Assembly (NCBI RefSeq): GCF_017488845.2 | Contig: NZ_CP083370.1 | Location: 3,349,501 to 3,413,500 of the forward strand | Direction: 5' to 3' | DNA from: Ensifer canadensis | Lineage (GTDB): Bacteria > Pseudomonadota > Alphaproteobacteria > Rhizobiales > Rhizobiaceae | DNA: 64,000 nt | Position numbers and translations under genes: made by a program | Shown here: positions 36,671 to 47,767 of the stretch, in pieces | Numbering within the stretch: position 1 is the first letter of the stretch | Layout: each line of letters opens with the position of its first letter | The notes under the pieces: generated by a model | Told to the model about the DNA's origin: nothing | The model's database searches: none | What the model saw: the letters and a program-made list of their open reading frames with translations, nothing else

Positions 36671-37004
36671 AACGGGACAAATGCCTCACGCCAGAAACTC
36701 GGACGCCTGTTTTAGCCGATCGTCGCCTGTTCGCAACTTTTCCGCTCGGGGATGGCGAACGGACAACCCGATCCAGCCGAAACGCGTCGCCTTCAACCTG
36801 CCTTCGTCGAGCACCACACCGGGCCGGACGCGTCACCGTCCCGATGGTCGCATGGATATTGTCTGCCAGGCGGATTCCGGGAATGATGGAAGTGGAAAAG
36901 GACAGGCCGTCTTCCGGTCGCCGTGGGATGATCGCTTTACCCCGCATCACAATCTGATATTTTCAACTCCACCGAATTTTCGGCCTTTTTGATAACCTGA
37001 GATC
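36671..37004. other. Intergenic region with possible coding remnant
   Basis: 334 bases between the APH-fold gene and a truncated LysR gene. A minus-strand stretch (about 36690-36825) reads as a plausible but unrecognised 45-residue frame lacking a ribosome site; it may be a remnant or chance. The segment just before 37005 (AT-rich, 36950-36995) probably holds the promoter of the LysR fragment. Confidence 0.4.
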
Positions 37005-37220
37005 ATGGAACACCGGCTGCTCGACCGCATATCGCTGGAGGCTTTTCGCGTTTTCGACGCGGCCAGCCGGCATATGAATTTTTCTGGCGCCGGTCGCGAG
37101 ATCAACATCACTCATGCCGCCGTCAGCTGCCGCGGCAAGGACCTGGAATTGACGCTGCTGGGCGAGCGGCTGTTTCAGCACGTACGGGCGATCATCCCCG
37201 CTGGCACCTGTCGCCGCTGA
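37005..37220 (+). pseudogene. Truncated LysR-family regulator (HTH only)
   Basis: 71 aa where LysR proteins have about 300. 'ISLEAFRVFDAASRHMNFSGAGREINITHAAVS' is the HTH of the GcvA-type LysR subgroup; the recognition helix end reads SCRGKDLELTLLGERLF where relatives have R-x-I-K-x-LE-x-x-LG, so an extra residue and substitutions have accumulated. After LFQHV the similarity ends. The whole effector domain is missing, so this is a deletion remnant. Confidence 0.75.
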
Positions 37221-37372
37221 TGGCAGAGGAGCTCTCGTCGGTCACATCATCAGACTATCTCGCTTCGCGCGCCCTCGACGCGGAAAGGCTGGCCTCTCTC
37301 GGCCTGCCCCGCAACCGGCCATCGAGGGACGAGGCGCTGCGCCTGCACGCCGCACTCGGAAGATCGACATGA
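37220..37372 (+). CDS. Unrecognised 50-aa ORF, possibly the 3' remnant of a deleted gene
   Basis: Open frame of 50 codons overlapping the LysR fragment stop (TGATG) and the next gene (ATGA). The same frame is open upstream to about 37172, across the point where LysR similarity stops. The peptide 'SSVTSSDYLASRALDAERLA' is helical and Arg/Leu rich. It may be the C-terminus of a gene whose front was lost in the same deletion that truncated the LysR gene. No family recognised. Confidence 0.3.
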   Translation: MAEELSSVTSSDYLASRALDAERLASLGLPRNRPSRDEALRLHAALGRST

Positions 37373-38313
37373 GCGGCGGACGCGGAAAGGCGACGACACC
37401 GCCAAAACAGCCGAGCCGCACCGGCATCGCCTTCTTTCTCGTTGCCTTTGCATTGATCGCAACAGTGATCCTGGCGACCGCTCTGCTCGCCAACGGACAG
37501 AGGAACCTGAGACAGTTGCTGAAGGCACTCGATCTTCCGACGACGTTTCTCGATCCGGAGAAGCCGGTGGCGCAGGCCCCGGAGGTCCACGTCAAGCGAC
37601 AGCCGCCGCGCATCGCCCTGCCGGTCTGGACGTTTCAGGATCTGCAGACGCCGGAACAGCAGTTCCTGCGGGTGCTCCGCAGCGATCCCCGCGCTCTCTG
37701 CGATGAGCTGCGCGAGGCCGGATTCCGCGAACTCGAATGGAAATCGAGCGCCGGCGAGCGTGGCCAGTGGGAATGCTCCTCACTCGTATCCTTTCCGCGC
37801 CCTGGGGTCGACAAGATCTCGTCGATCTTCATTTTCATCAAGGGCAACGGCGAAGAAGAGATCACCTCGTTTCGCGTCAAGCTCAACATCGAGCGCCCGG
37901 AGGACGCGCAGGTGGTGACAACAAGCGCCGCGCGCGCCGCGTCGGTCTTCCTCGACCATGTCCGCTGGGCCGATGGCGGCAGCATTGCGCTGCAGATCCA
38001 GGCGTTGAAGGAATTTGACGTAAAGCGCTTCGGCAGCCGCGTGCAGTTCAAGCGCGAAACGGACGAGACCACGGCACGCTACAATTTCCTCGCCAACCAA
38101 CCGGCCCGCGCCCGCCCGAAGAGCATTGCCGAACTCTATTTCGACCGTGAAAAATGGCTCGCCTATGGCAACGCCGATGCGCGTAGCTTCGTTCTCGGCC
38201 CGACGGCGTGGAATGGCCCGGCGAAGATACCCGAAGGCGGCGACGCCGTAGCAGACCCGGCATCACCAGAGGGTGCCGGCACTGCGAAGGCAAACACTGA
38301 CGCAAGACCCTGA
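37369..38313 (+). CDS. Membrane-anchored protein of unknown function (DUF6030-like)
   Basis: 314 aa. One N-terminal transmembrane anchor (about residues 18-41) is followed by a proline-rich linker and a soluble domain (about 85-240) with 'FLRVLRSDPRALCDELREAGF', two cysteines and alternating strands, then a low-complexity Ala/Gly/Pro tail. It resembles rhizobial proteins classed as DUF6030, but I am not certain. The soluble part should face the periplasm. It overlaps the upstream small frame by 4 bp. Confidence 0.65.
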   Translation: MSGGRGKATTPPKQPSRTGIAFFLVAFALIATVILATALLANGQRNLRQLLKALDLPTTFLDPEKPVAQAPEVHVKRQPPRIALPVWTFQDLQTPEQQFLRVLRSDPRALCDELREAGFRELEWKSSAGERGQWECSSLVSFPRPGVDKISSIFIFIKGNGEEEITSFRVKLNIERPEDAQVVTTSAARAASVFLDHVRWADGGSIALQIQALKEFDVKRFGSRVQFKRETDETTARYNFLANQPARARPKSIAELYFDREKWLAYGNADARSFVLGPTAWNGPAKIPEGGDAVADPASPEGAGTAKANTDARP

Positions 38314-38383
38314 CTTGAAGCGCGTCGCGGTCTCTACAGCGGCGCGCGTCTTATTGGACGCTGCGCTTTAAGCTCGTGTTTCG

Positions 38384-38428
38384 CGCATGTCGTTATCGCA
38401 AAGCCGCTACGCACTTTTGCGCGACATG
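38384..38428. repeat. 45-bp palindromic intergenic repeat
   Basis: Outer arms GCATGTCG and CGACATGC are perfectly complementary, with an inner CGCAAA/TTTTGCG stem. This palindrome type is widely dispersed between rhizobial genes. It lies at the shared 3' end of convergent genes and could act as a terminator. Confidence 0.65.
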
Positions 38429-38435
38429 CTTGAGG

Positions 38436-38888
38436 TCAGCGATCGATCCGGGTCGAAAGGATGATCGACGACAGCGTGCGGTCGACACCGTCGATTTCAC
38501 CGATACGATCGATCAGCAGGTCGAGTTCGCTGATCGATGCTGCCGCAACGACGGCGATAAGGTCGAAGCTACCGCTGACGGAATGAAGGGTGCGGATCTC
38601 GCGGATGGCAGCAAGTTCCGGGGTGACGCGGCTGAGTGCCCTTGGCGCGATGGTGATCAGCACATGCGCCTTGACCAGACCCTTCTCATAGCTCTCCGAC
38701 AAGCGGACGCCATAACCGGCGATCACGCCCTCGCGCTCCAGCCGCTCGATCCGGGCCTGCACGGTCGTCCGCGACAGGCCGAGCCTGCGGGCAATCGTTG
38801 CTGTCGGCATGCGGGCGTTTTCGCTGAGCACGGCGAGGAGCTCGCGATCCTTGTCGGTAATCTGCATTTCGTCGGTCCATATAGGCAT
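38436..38888 (-). CDS. Lrp/AsnC-family regulator next to saccharopine dehydrogenase gene
   Basis: 150 aa (M8 at 38867, giving MQITDKDRELLAVLSENARM, is an equally good start). Winged HTH with 'TIARRLGLSRTTVQARIERLEREGVI' and a RAM domain ('LHSVSGSFDLIAVVAAAS'). Divergent from the lysine catabolic gene, separated by 105 bp, so it likely senses lysine or a related amino acid and controls that gene. Confidence 0.85.
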   Translation of the reverse strand: MPIWTDEMQITDKDRELLAVLSENARMPTATIARRLGLSRTTVQARIERLEREGVIAGYGVRLSESYEKGLVKAHVLITIAPRALSRVTPELAAIREIRTLHSVSGSFDLIAVVAAASISELDLLIDRIGEIDGVDRTLSSIILSTRIDR

Positions 38889-38993
38889 TCTGCCGAATAT
38901 CTATAGGCGATTTAGTCATATTACAGCTTCAAATCAACAGCTCTCGGTCGGACAATAGGGTCTGAAACGCATTTCATACCCTGGGGGAAAGTC

Positions 38994-40097
38994 ATGAAGG
39001 ACATCGTCGTCATCGGAGCAGGCAAGATCGGCTCCACCATTGCTCGCATGCTCGCGCACACCGGCGATTACAGCGTCTGCGTTGCCGACCGTAGCGCCGA
39101 GCAGCTGGGCCAGATCGAGAAGCATGCCGCCATCACGACGGCAGCCGTCGATATCGGCGACAAGAAGGCGCTCGTTGCCCTTCTCTCCGGCAAGTTCGCC
39201 GTTCTCAGCGCCGCCCCGTTCCACCTGACGGTTGCCATTGCGGAAGCCGCTGCCGAAGCCGGCATCCACTACCTCGACCTGACCGAAGACGTCGAATCCA
39301 CCCGCCAGGTCAAGGCGATCGCCGCCAAGGCCAGCACCGCCTTCATTCCGCAGTGCGGCCTCGCACCGGGCTTCATCTCCATCGTCGCCAATGACCTTGC
39401 CAGCCGCTTCGAGACGCTCGAAAGCGTGCGCATGCGCGTCGGCGCGCTGCCGCAGTACCCGTCGAATGCGCTCAACTACAACCTGACCTGGAGCACCGAC
39501 GGCGTCATCAACGAGTATATCGAGCCCTGCGAAGCGATCGTCGAAGGCAGCCTGATCGAAGTTCCCGCCATGGAAGAGCGCGAAGAATTCTCGCTCGACG
39601 GCGTGACCTACGAAGCCTTCAACACCTCGGGCGGCCTCGGCACGCTCTGCGAATCGCTGAAGGGCAAGGTCCGCACCCTGAACTACAAGACGATCCGCTA
39701 TCCCGGCCATGCCGCCATCATGAAGGCGCTGCTGAACGACCTTGGTCTGCGTCATCGCCGCGAAGTCCTCAAGGACATCTTCGAAAACGCGCTGCCGACC
39801 ACCACCCAGGACGTCGTCGTGATCTTCGTGACGGTTTCGGGCTTCCGCGAAGGTCGCCTGATCCAGGAAACCTACGCCAACAAGGTCTATAGCGGCGTCG
39901 TCGCCGGCCGCATGCAGAGCGGCATCCAGATCACCACCGCCGGCAGCATCTGCGCCGTGCTCGATCTGCTCGCCAACGGCAAGATCGCATCCAAGGGCTT
40001 CGTTCGCCAGGAAGACATCGCTCTCGATACCTTCCTCGCAAACCGCTTCGGTCACTACTACGCCCAGAAGGGCGAGACAGAACGCGTCGCCGGCTGA
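38994..40097 (+). CDS. Saccharopine dehydrogenase-family protein
   Basis: 367 aa. Rossmann motif GAGKIGSTIARML at the N-terminus, 'HYLDLTEDVESTRQV', 'QCGLAPGFISIVAN' and the C-terminal Sacchrp_dh_C domain. Family members interconvert saccharopine with lysine or glutamate plus aminoadipate semialdehyde; in bacteria such genes serve lysine breakdown or polyamine/carboxynorspermidine routes. The divergent Lrp-type regulator favours amino-acid catabolism. A strong terminator follows. Confidence 0.85.
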   Translation: MKDIVVIGAGKIGSTIARMLAHTGDYSVCVADRSAEQLGQIEKHAAITTAAVDIGDKKALVALLSGKFAVLSAAPFHLTVAIAEAAAEAGIHYLDLTEDVESTRQVKAIAAKASTAFIPQCGLAPGFISIVANDLASRFETLESVRMRVGALPQYPSNALNYNLTWSTDGVINEYIEPCEAIVEGSLIEVPAMEEREEFSLDGVTYEAFNTSGGLGTLCESLKGKVRTLNYKTIRYPGHAAIMKALLNDLGLRHRREVLKDIFENALPTTTQDVVVIFVTVSGFREGRLIQETYANKVYSGVVAGRMQSGIQITTAGSICAVLDLLANGKIASKGFVRQEDIALDTFLANRFGHYYAQKGETERVAG

Positions 40098-40125
40098 GGC
40101 CACTCGGCTCGTCTGCGCTGACTAT

Positions 40126-40155
40126 AATGCCCGGGTCCTGCCCGGGCATTTTTTA
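40126..40155 (+). terminator. Rho-independent terminator after saccharopine dehydrogenase gene
   Basis: AATGCCCGGG-N5-CCCGGGCATT followed by TTTTT. Confidence 0.85.
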
Positions 40156-40222
40156 TGTGTCGAACTGAACGTCGCCGCTTCGATTACCGCGGTTTCGACC
40201 CGAAACGTGTTGGATGGCCGTA

Positions 40223-41650
40223 TTATGTCCGGCCGAACTCATCCTCGATGCGGATGATGTCGTCCTCGCCGAGATAGGACCCGGTCTGAACCTCGATCAG
40301 CTCCAGCGGGATCTTGCCTGGATTGTGCAGTCGGTGGACGGTCCCCTGCGGGATATAGACGGACTCGTTTTCATGCAGCAGACGGGTTTCGCCGGCCATG
40401 GTGATCTCCGCCGTGCCACGCACGACAATCCAGTGCTCGGCCCGATGATGATGCTTCTGCAGCGAGATCTTCTTGCCGGGGCTGACCTTCAGTCGCTTGA
40501 CCTCGTAGCGCTCGCCGCTGGAGACCGAAGAGACCGCGCCCCAGGGCCTGTAGGACGTCGGGTGCTCCTGTGTAAGCCCTAAGGTTGCCTGCGACCGTGC
40601 GAGCACCTTGACGATGTTTCCAACGCTCTGGCTGTCTTCCAGGCGCCCGACATAGACGGCGTCTTCGCTGGCGATCACGGCGATATCGTCAAGCCCCTGC
40701 ACAGCAAGGTGGATGTCGCGGGAGAGCACTAATGAGTTGCGCGTGTTCGCTACCGTCGCCTTGTCGGTAACGACATTGCCGTCACCGTCCTTGCGACCGA
40801 TCTTCCACACGGCATCCCAGCTGCCCAGATCCGACCAGGCGAATGAGGATGGAACGACGGCAGCGCGAACGGTCTTTTCGAAGACCGCGTAGTCGACGGA
40901 AATATCCGGCGCCTTGGAGAAGGCCTTCGCTTCCAGCCGGCTGAAATCGAGATCCTTGCTGGCGCCCTCGACGGCCGCCTTTGTCGAGGCATAGACGTCA
41001 GGCGCATAGAGCTGCATCTCGTCGAGGAACACCTTAACCGGCAGCATGAACATGCCGGAGTTCCAGAGATAGCGCTCGGTCGCCAGCATCGCCTCTGCCT
41101 TGGCGCGATCCGGCTTCTCGACGAAACGGGCAACCCTGTTGGCGCCGGCCGGCAACGCTTCCCCAAGTTCGATATAGCCGTAGCCGGTCGCGGGCTCCGT
41201 CGGAGTGATGCCGAACGTCACCAGTTCACCGGCCTCGGCTGCCAGCTGCGCCCGCAGCATGCAATCGATGTAGACCGCTCCGGCATCGATCTCGTGATCG
41301 GAGGCGAGCACCTGCATGATCGCCGCCTCCCCGAACTTGGCGAGCACGACGAAGGCGGCCGCCGCCAGTGCCGGCGCCGTGTTGCGTGCCACCGGCTCGA
41401 GCAGAATATCGCTGAGCGGCGCATCGACGGCGCGCGCCTGTTCGGCGACGATGAAGCGGAAATCGCTGTTGGTGACGATGATCGCCGGCTCATACAGCCT
41501 GCTATCGCTCACCCGTTCCAGCGTCTGCTGGAACAGCGATCGATCGGACAGGATCTGCAGAAACTGTTTCGGCGCGCCCGAGCGCGACAGCGGCCACAGG
41601 CGCGTACCTTTTCCACCCGCCATGATCACGGGAACGATCTTAGACGTCAT
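40223..41650 (-). CDS. manC: Mannose-1-phosphate guanylyltransferase / mannose-6-phosphate isomerase
   Basis: 475 aa bifunctional enzyme. N-terminal nucleotidyltransferase (about 1-345) with the pyrophosphorylase signature MAGGKGTRLWPLSRSGAPKQF and 'FVEKPDRAKAE'; C-terminal cupin isomerase (about 350-475) with 'RPWGAVSSV', 'HHHRAEHWIVVRGTAEI' and 'PQGTVHRLHNPG'. It makes GDP-mannose from fructose-6-phosphate via mannose-6-P and mannose-1-P for surface polysaccharide. The start at 41650 gives the standard N-terminus; the frame is open further upstream. Confidence 0.92.
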   Translation of the reverse strand: MTSKIVPVIMAGGKGTRLWPLSRSGAPKQFLQILSDRSLFQQTLERVSDSRLYEPAIIVTNSDFRFIVAEQARAVDAPLSDILLEPVARNTAPALAAAAFVVLAKFGEAAIMQVLASDHEIDAGAVYIDCMLRAQLAAEAGELVTFGITPTEPATGYGYIELGEALPAGANRVARFVEKPDRAKAEAMLATERYLWNSGMFMLPVKVFLDEMQLYAPDVYASTKAAVEGASKDLDFSRLEAKAFSKAPDISVDYAVFEKTVRAAVVPSSFAWSDLGSWDAVWKIGRKDGDGNVVTDKATVANTRNSLVLSRDIHLAVQGLDDIAVIASEDAVYVGRLEDSQSVGNIVKVLARSQATLGLTQEHPTSYRPWGAVSSVSSGERYEVKRLKVSPGKKISLQKHHHRAEHWIVVRGTAEITMAGETRLLHENESVYIPQGTVHRLHNPGKIPLELIEVQTGSYLGEDDIIRIEDEFGRT

Positions 41651-41856
41651 GCCAAGCCTCTGCGCGCATCGAACGAGAGTCCATCCATACAGGACCGATG
41701 CTAAAGAATGCCTGAAGCCGGCCGTGCAAACAAACCGCACCAAAGGTGAGGCATGCCCCTCACTTCGGATAGGACGCCAGCTTGCCCATCGTCTTACGCC
41801 GTACCAATTCGCATCGGCACAACGATGAGGCGGCTCTGTCGCGGCCATCGCGGGCA

Positions 41857-41887
41857 ACAAAAAACCCCGCTCGAAGGCGGGGCTTTT
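41857..41887 (-). terminator. Terminator of the atpHAGDC operon
   Basis: On the minus strand GCCCCGCC-TTCGA-GCGGGG followed by TTTTTT, 31 bp after the atpC stop. Confidence 0.85.
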
Positions 41888-41917
41888 TCATTGGTTTATC
41901 CCGTCGGGATGTCCCTT

Positions 41918-42322
41918 TCAGGCCGGGATCACGATTTCCCCGAGCTTCGTCAGTTCGGCGATGAACTGCTCGGCGCGCGTCTTCTTCTCGTCGCCGGCAC
42001 CGTCCAGCTCGGCACGGACCGCCTCGATGCGCTTTTCAAGCGCGGTGCGGTCGAGTTCGTCGACGTGCACGGCGGATTCGGCAAGCAGAGTGCAGCCGGT
42101 CGGCAGGATATCGGCAAAGCCGCCGAAGACGGCGAACCGCTCGGTCTTGCCGTCAGCCGTTTTCACGGTAACGACGCCGGGCTTCACCGTCGTCATTGTC
42201 GGGGCATGATTGGCCATCACGGTCATCTCGCCCTCGGTCGCCGGAATGACGACTTCCGTCACCTTCTCGGAGAGGAGCAGGCGCTCGGGGGAAACAAGCT
42301 CAAAATTGAAACTGTCGGCCAT
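41918..42322 (-). CDS. atpC: ATP synthase F1 subunit epsilon
   Basis: 134 aa. N-terminal beta-sandwich ('FNFELVSPERLLLSEKVTEV', 'GEMTVMANHAPTMTT') and a C-terminal helical hairpin. I use the ATG at 42322 (standard MADSFNFEL); an ATG two codons upstream has a better-placed GAGAAG. Rotor-stalk protein and intrinsic regulator of F1. Last in atpHAGDC, separated from atpD by 126 bp containing a strong hairpin. Confidence 0.94.
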   Translation of the reverse strand: MADSFNFELVSPERLLLSEKVTEVVIPATEGEMTVMANHAPTMTTVKPGVVTVKTADGKTERFAVFGGFADILPTGCTLLAESAVHVDELDRTALEKRIEAVRAELDGAGDEKKTRAEQFIAELTKLGEIVIPA

Positions 42323-42410
42323 GACCATTCACTTCTCGTGGGCGCGCCACCTGAGGTGGCAGGCTGTGCATGTCTTCCCTGCTCCGCAATATGGCGGAAC
42401 GCAGGATGAA

Positions 42411-42438
42411 AGCCTCGGCGCATCGCTGCGCCGAGGCT
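42411..42438 (-). promoter_or_regulatory. Hairpin in the atpD-atpC gap
   Basis: Perfect 11-bp stem AGCCTCGGCGC/GCGCCGAGGCT with a 6-base loop, 10 bp after the atpD stop on the transcribed strand. Followed by only TTTC, so it is probably an mRNA-stabilising or partial-termination hairpin setting the beta:epsilon ratio. Confidence 0.55.
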
Positions 42439-42448
42439 CACGATGCTA

Positions 42449-43987
<1,539 letters not shown>

Positions 43988-44869
43988 TTAGAGCGCTTCC
44001 GCGCCCGAGATGATTTCAATGAGTTCCTTGGTGATCTGAGCCTGGCGCTGACGGTTGTAGTTCAGCGTCAGCTTATTGATCATGTCACCAGCATTGCGCG
44101 TCGCATTGTCCATCGCGCTCATCTTTGCGCCCATTTCGCCGGCGACGTTCTCGAGCAGGGCCCGGAAGATCTGCACCGAAATGTTGCGCGGAATGAGGTC
44201 GCTCAGGATCGCGCCCGCGTCCGGCTCATATTCGTAGACGGCCGAAGCATCCGATGCTTCCACTGCGACCGGGCCGGCCGAAGCGGGGATCAGTTGCTGT
44301 GCCGTCGGAATCTGGGCGATAACGGACTTGAACTCAGAATAGAACAGCGTGCAGACATCGAACTCGCCCTTTTCAAAGAGCGCGATGACCTTGTGGCCGA
44401 TCTGGTCGGCATTCTGGAAGCCGATCTTCTTGACCTCACGCAGGTCGATACGATCGATGATCAGCGACGCGTATTCGCGACGCAGAATATCGAAGCCCTT
44501 CTTGCCGACGCAGATGATCTTCACCGTCTTGCCGGCGGCAAGCAGCTTGCGAAGGTGGTCGCGAGCGTGGCGGGCGATCTGCGAGTTGAAGCCGCCGCAA
44601 AGACCGCGTTCCGCCGTGCAGACGACCAGAAGATGCGTATCGTCCTTGCCGGTGCCGGTCATCAGCTGCGGCGCATCGTCGTCCGCGCCAACCGCCTGGG
44701 CGATGTTGGCGAGAACGGCAGCCATGCGCTGCGAGTAAGGCCGGGCGGCCTCGGCCGCCTCCTGCGCACGCCGAAGCTTCGCCGCGGCGACCATTTTCAT
44801 CGCCTTGGTGATCTTCTGCGTCGCCTTGACGGAGGCGATCCGGTTCTTCAGATCCTTAAGTGAAGGCAT
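43988..44869 (-). CDS. atpG: ATP synthase F1 subunit gamma
   Basis: 293 aa central rotor shaft. N-terminal '[20 protein letters not shown]' and C-terminal '[24 protein letters not shown]' helices, plus 'ERGLCGGFN', are the family signatures. 27 bp after atpA and 24 bp before atpD. Confidence 0.96.
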   Translation of the reverse strand: MPSLKDLKNRIASVKATQKITKAMKMVAAAKLRRAQEAAEAARPYSQRMAAVLANIAQAVGADDDAPQLMTGTGKDDTHLLVVCTAERGLCGGFNSQIARHARDHLRKLLAAGKTVKIICVGKKGFDILRREYASLIIDRIDLREVKKIGFQNADQIGHKVIALFEKGEFDVCTLFYSEFKSVIAQIPTAQQLIPASAGPVAVEASDASAVYEYEPDAGAILSDLIPRNISVQIFRALLENVAGEMGAKMSAMDNATRNAGDMINKLTLNYNRQRQAQITKELIEIISGAEAL

Positions 44870-44896
44870 CCGTTATCCGTCCTAAATGAAATCCGC

Positions 44897-46426
44897 TCAG
44901 GCGAAAGACTTGGCGAAGCTGTCGATTGCAGCCTTCAGCTTGCCCTTGACGTCGTCGGAGATCGCCTTGTCCTTGCGGATGGTTTCCAGGATGTCCTTAC
45001 CTTCCGAACGCATGTACGAAAGCAGGCCCTGCTCGAACTTGCCGACCTGATTGACCGGCAGCTTGTCGAGGTAACCGTTGACGCCTGCGAAGATGACAGC
45101 AACCTGCTCTTCCGTCTTCAGCGGCGAGAACTGCGGCTGCTTCAGGAGTTCGGTCAGGCGTGCACCGCGGTTCAACAGACGCTGCGTAGCAGCATCGAGG
45201 TCCGAACCGAACTGCGCAAAGGCCGCCATTTCGCGGTACTGAGCGAGTTCGCCCTTGATCGAGCCGGCAACCTGCTTCATCGCCTTGATCTGCGCGGCGG
45301 AACCGACGCGCGAAACCGACAGACCGACGTTAACGGCCGGACGGATGCCCTGGTAGAACAGGTCGGTTTCAAGGAAGATCTGGCCGTCGGTGATCGAGAT
45401 CACGTTGGTCGGAATGAACGCGGAAACGTCGTTGCCCTGCGTTTCAATGACCGGCAGAGCCGTCAGCGAACCGCCACCATTGTCGTCCGAGAGCTTTGCA
45501 GCGCGCTCGAGCAGGCGGGAGTGCAGGTAGAAAACGTCGCCCGGGTAAGCTTCGCGGCCCGGCGGGCGGCGCAGCAGGAGCGACATCTGACGGTAGGAAA
45601 CGGCCTGCTTCGACAGGTCGTCGTAGCCGATCAGGGCATGCTTGCCGTTGTCGCGGAAGTATTCGCCCATCGCGCAACCTGCAAACGGTGCGAGGTACTG
45701 CATCGGAGCCGGGTCGGATGCGGTCGCAGCAACGATGATCGAGTACTGAAGAGCGCCACGCTCTTCCAGAACCTTCACGAACTGGGCAACCGTCGAACGC
45801 TTCTGGCCGATTGCGACGTAGACGCAATACAGCTTGTCGCCTTCCGGACCATTGTCGTGAATGGCCTTCTGGTTGAGGATCGTGTCGAGGATGATCGCGG
45901 TCTTGCCGGTCTGGCGGTCGCCGATGACGAGCTCGCGCTGGCCACGGCCAACCGGGATGAGGGCGTCAATGGCCTTGAGGCCGGTCGACATCGGCTCATG
46001 CACCGACTTGCGCGGAATGATACCAGGAGCCTTGACGTCAACGCGCGAGCGCTGCTTGGCGTTGATCGGGCCCTTGCCGTCGATCGGGTTGCCGAGCGCG
46101 TCGACGACGCGGCCGAGCAGTTCCGGACCAACCGGAACGTCCACGATGGCGCCGGTCCGCTTAACGGTGTCGCCTTCCTTGATGTCACGGTCCGAACCGA
46201 AAATAACGACGCCGACGTTGTCGGCTTCGAGGTTCAGCGCCATGCCGCGAATTCCACCCGGGAATTCGACCATCTCGCCTGCCTGAACATTGTCGAGGCC
46301 GTAGACGCGGGCGATACCGTCACCGACGGAAAGCACCTGGCCGACTTCGGAGACTTCTGCTTCCTGGCCGAAATTTTTGATCTGATCTTTAAGAATTGCG
46401 GAAATTTCCGCGGCGCGGATATCCAT
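44897..46426 (-). CDS. atpA: ATP synthase F1 subunit alpha
   Basis: 509 aa. Walker [10 protein letters not shown], '[21 protein letters not shown]' and '[10 protein letters not shown]' intact; non-catalytic nucleotide sites. The start codon overlaps the atpH stop by one base (TGATG), indicating translational coupling. Confidence 0.97.
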   Translation of the reverse strand: MDIRAAEISAILKDQIKNFGQEAEVSEVGQVLSVGDGIARVYGLDNVQAGEMVEFPGGIRGMALNLEADNVGVVIFGSDRDIKEGDTVKRTGAIVDVPVGPELLGRVVDALGNPIDGKGPINAKQRSRVDVKAPGIIPRKSVHEPMSTGLKAIDALIPVGRGQRELVIGDRQTGKTAIILDTILNQKAIHDNGPEGDKLYCVYVAIGQKRSTVAQFVKVLEERGALQYSIIVAATASDPAPMQYLAPFAGCAMGEYFRDNGKHALIGYDDLSKQAVSYRQMSLLLRRPPGREAYPGDVFYLHSRLLERAAKLSDDNGGGSLTALPVIETQGNDVSAFIPTNVISITDGQIFLETDLFYQGIRPAVNVGLSVSRVGSAAQIKAMKQVAGSIKGELAQYREMAAFAQFGSDLDAATQRLLNRGARLTELLKQPQFSPLKTEEQVAVIFAGVNGYLDKLPVNQVGKFEQGLLSYMRSEGKDILETIRKDKAISDDVKGKLKAAIDSFAKSFA

Positions 46427-46992
46427 CAGCCGACCTCTTTCAGTGCAAGCTTAAGGGTAGAGAGTTTGGTGCGAAGGGAGGTGTCAATCTGGCGGGACCC
46501 GACCTTGACGATCAGACCTCCAAGAATAGACGGGTCGACGGTGACGTTAACAGTCACGTCTTTGCCGGTGACGCTCTTGAGCGTCGCCTTCAATTCAGTT
46601 TCCTGCGCTGCAGTGAGCGCATGGGCCGACATTACGTCGGCGGAGATTTCACCCCGGTGGCGCGCGGCGATCAGGCGAAACGCCTTGATCATGCCCGGCA
46701 GCGTGAAGAGGCGGCGATTGCGTGCAACAACCTTGAGGAAGTTACCGACGAGACCAGAAATACCGGCCTTGGCGGAGATCGCCGAAATGGCCTTGAACTG
46801 GTCGTCGGCAGAAAAGACGGGGCTTACGATCAGCCGCTTCAGGTCATCGCTGCCGTCGATCAGGGCCTGGACGCGGGTAAGATCCGCACCGACCGCCTCG
46901 ACGGAACCCGCTTCGAGAGCGAGGTCAAAAAGCGAGGACGCATACCTTTCTGCAACACCGGAAATAAGCTGGGATGTGTCTGCCACGGGCAC
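46426..46992 (-). CDS. atpH: ATP synthase F1 subunit delta
   Basis: 188 aa peripheral-stalk protein: N-terminal '[20 protein letters not shown]' helix bundle and C-terminal '[21 protein letters not shown]'. The start is GTG, either at 46992 or two codons later. First gene of the F1 operon; about 250 bp upstream, before the next gene on the same strand, must hold its promoter, but I see no certain boxes. Confidence 0.94.
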   Translation of the reverse strand: MPVADTSQLISGVAERYASSLFDLALEAGSVEAVGADLTRVQALIDGSDDLKRLIVSPVFSADDQFKAISAISAKAGISGLVGNFLKVVARNRRLFTLPGMIKAFRLIAARHRGEISADVMSAHALTAAQETELKATLKSVTGKDVTVNVTVDPSILGGLIVKVGSRQIDTSLRTKLSTLKLALKEVG

Positions 46993-47248
46993 AAGCTTCT
47001 CTCAATTTCATCCAAGAACGGTGGTGGCGGCGAGCCGTCAACTTAACGTTTTGAATTTGCTGCAATAATTTGCAGGATATCGAGGCCTGGCGACCCACTT
47101 CCCCCGCAATTCGCGGTTCGTCTAGCATAGGATGTTTGGACTCGCAACACGCGAACGGCAGGAATGCGGCATAAGTCGACCCGGATTGGCCGAATTTGCC
47201 GTAAATTGGTTTCTGAGGATGTGAATCGCGAAAACGCGAGGGCGGCGG

Positions 47249-47635
47249 TCAGATCATTCCGAAGACATAAGCGAGCGGAAGTATGGCAAGTGCGGCCTGC
47301 ACCAGGAGCGCCACCCAGTTGTAGAGCGTGCCGCCGTTGTCGCTCATCATGGAGAGAATGCGGCCGAAGGCGGCGAGCGCAAAAGCGGCGCCGACAGCGA
47401 GGTAGACCATCGGCTGCGCCAGCAGGATGGCGGCAAGGCCAAGGCCGGCATGCATGCCGCCCATGGTCGAGCGCGCCTCGGCCAGACCGCCGCGACGGCC
47501 TTCGGCAATGCCGATGCCGGCGGCGCGAAAGGTAAGCCGCGGCGCAAACAGCATGACGACACCGATCAGCGCCGCCACCGCCGCCGCACAGAAGGCGAGG
47601 AACTCGCCGGTTTCCGTCGGAATATAGAACTCCAT
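47249..47635 (-). CDS. Small integral membrane protein, DUF4345-like
   Basis: 128 aa with four hydrophobic segments (about 12-30, 50-66, 72-90, 103-126) and 'EARSTMGGMHAGLGLAAILLA' between. This matches the DUF4345 type of inner-membrane protein. I start at 47635, which places the first helix normally; the frame is open another 120 bp. Encoded between priA and the atp operon, on the same strand. Function unknown. Confidence 0.7.
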   Translation of the reverse strand: MEFYIPTETGEFLAFCAAAVAALIGVVMLFAPRLTFRAAGIGIAEGRRGGLAEARSTMGGMHAGLGLAAILLAQPMVYLAVGAAFALAAFGRILSMMSDNGGTLYNWVALLVQAALAILPLAYVFGMI

Positions 47636-47767
47636 GCCCCGTTCCCGCAGATGAGCGCCGATCTTGATCACGTCGCCACGGGACCAGTCCCCGTGAGCGA
47701 AGCGTCCCAGACCTCTAGCGCATGTTGCAGCCATTGTGAATCGCCCACGGGCCATTCACGGCCGCGA

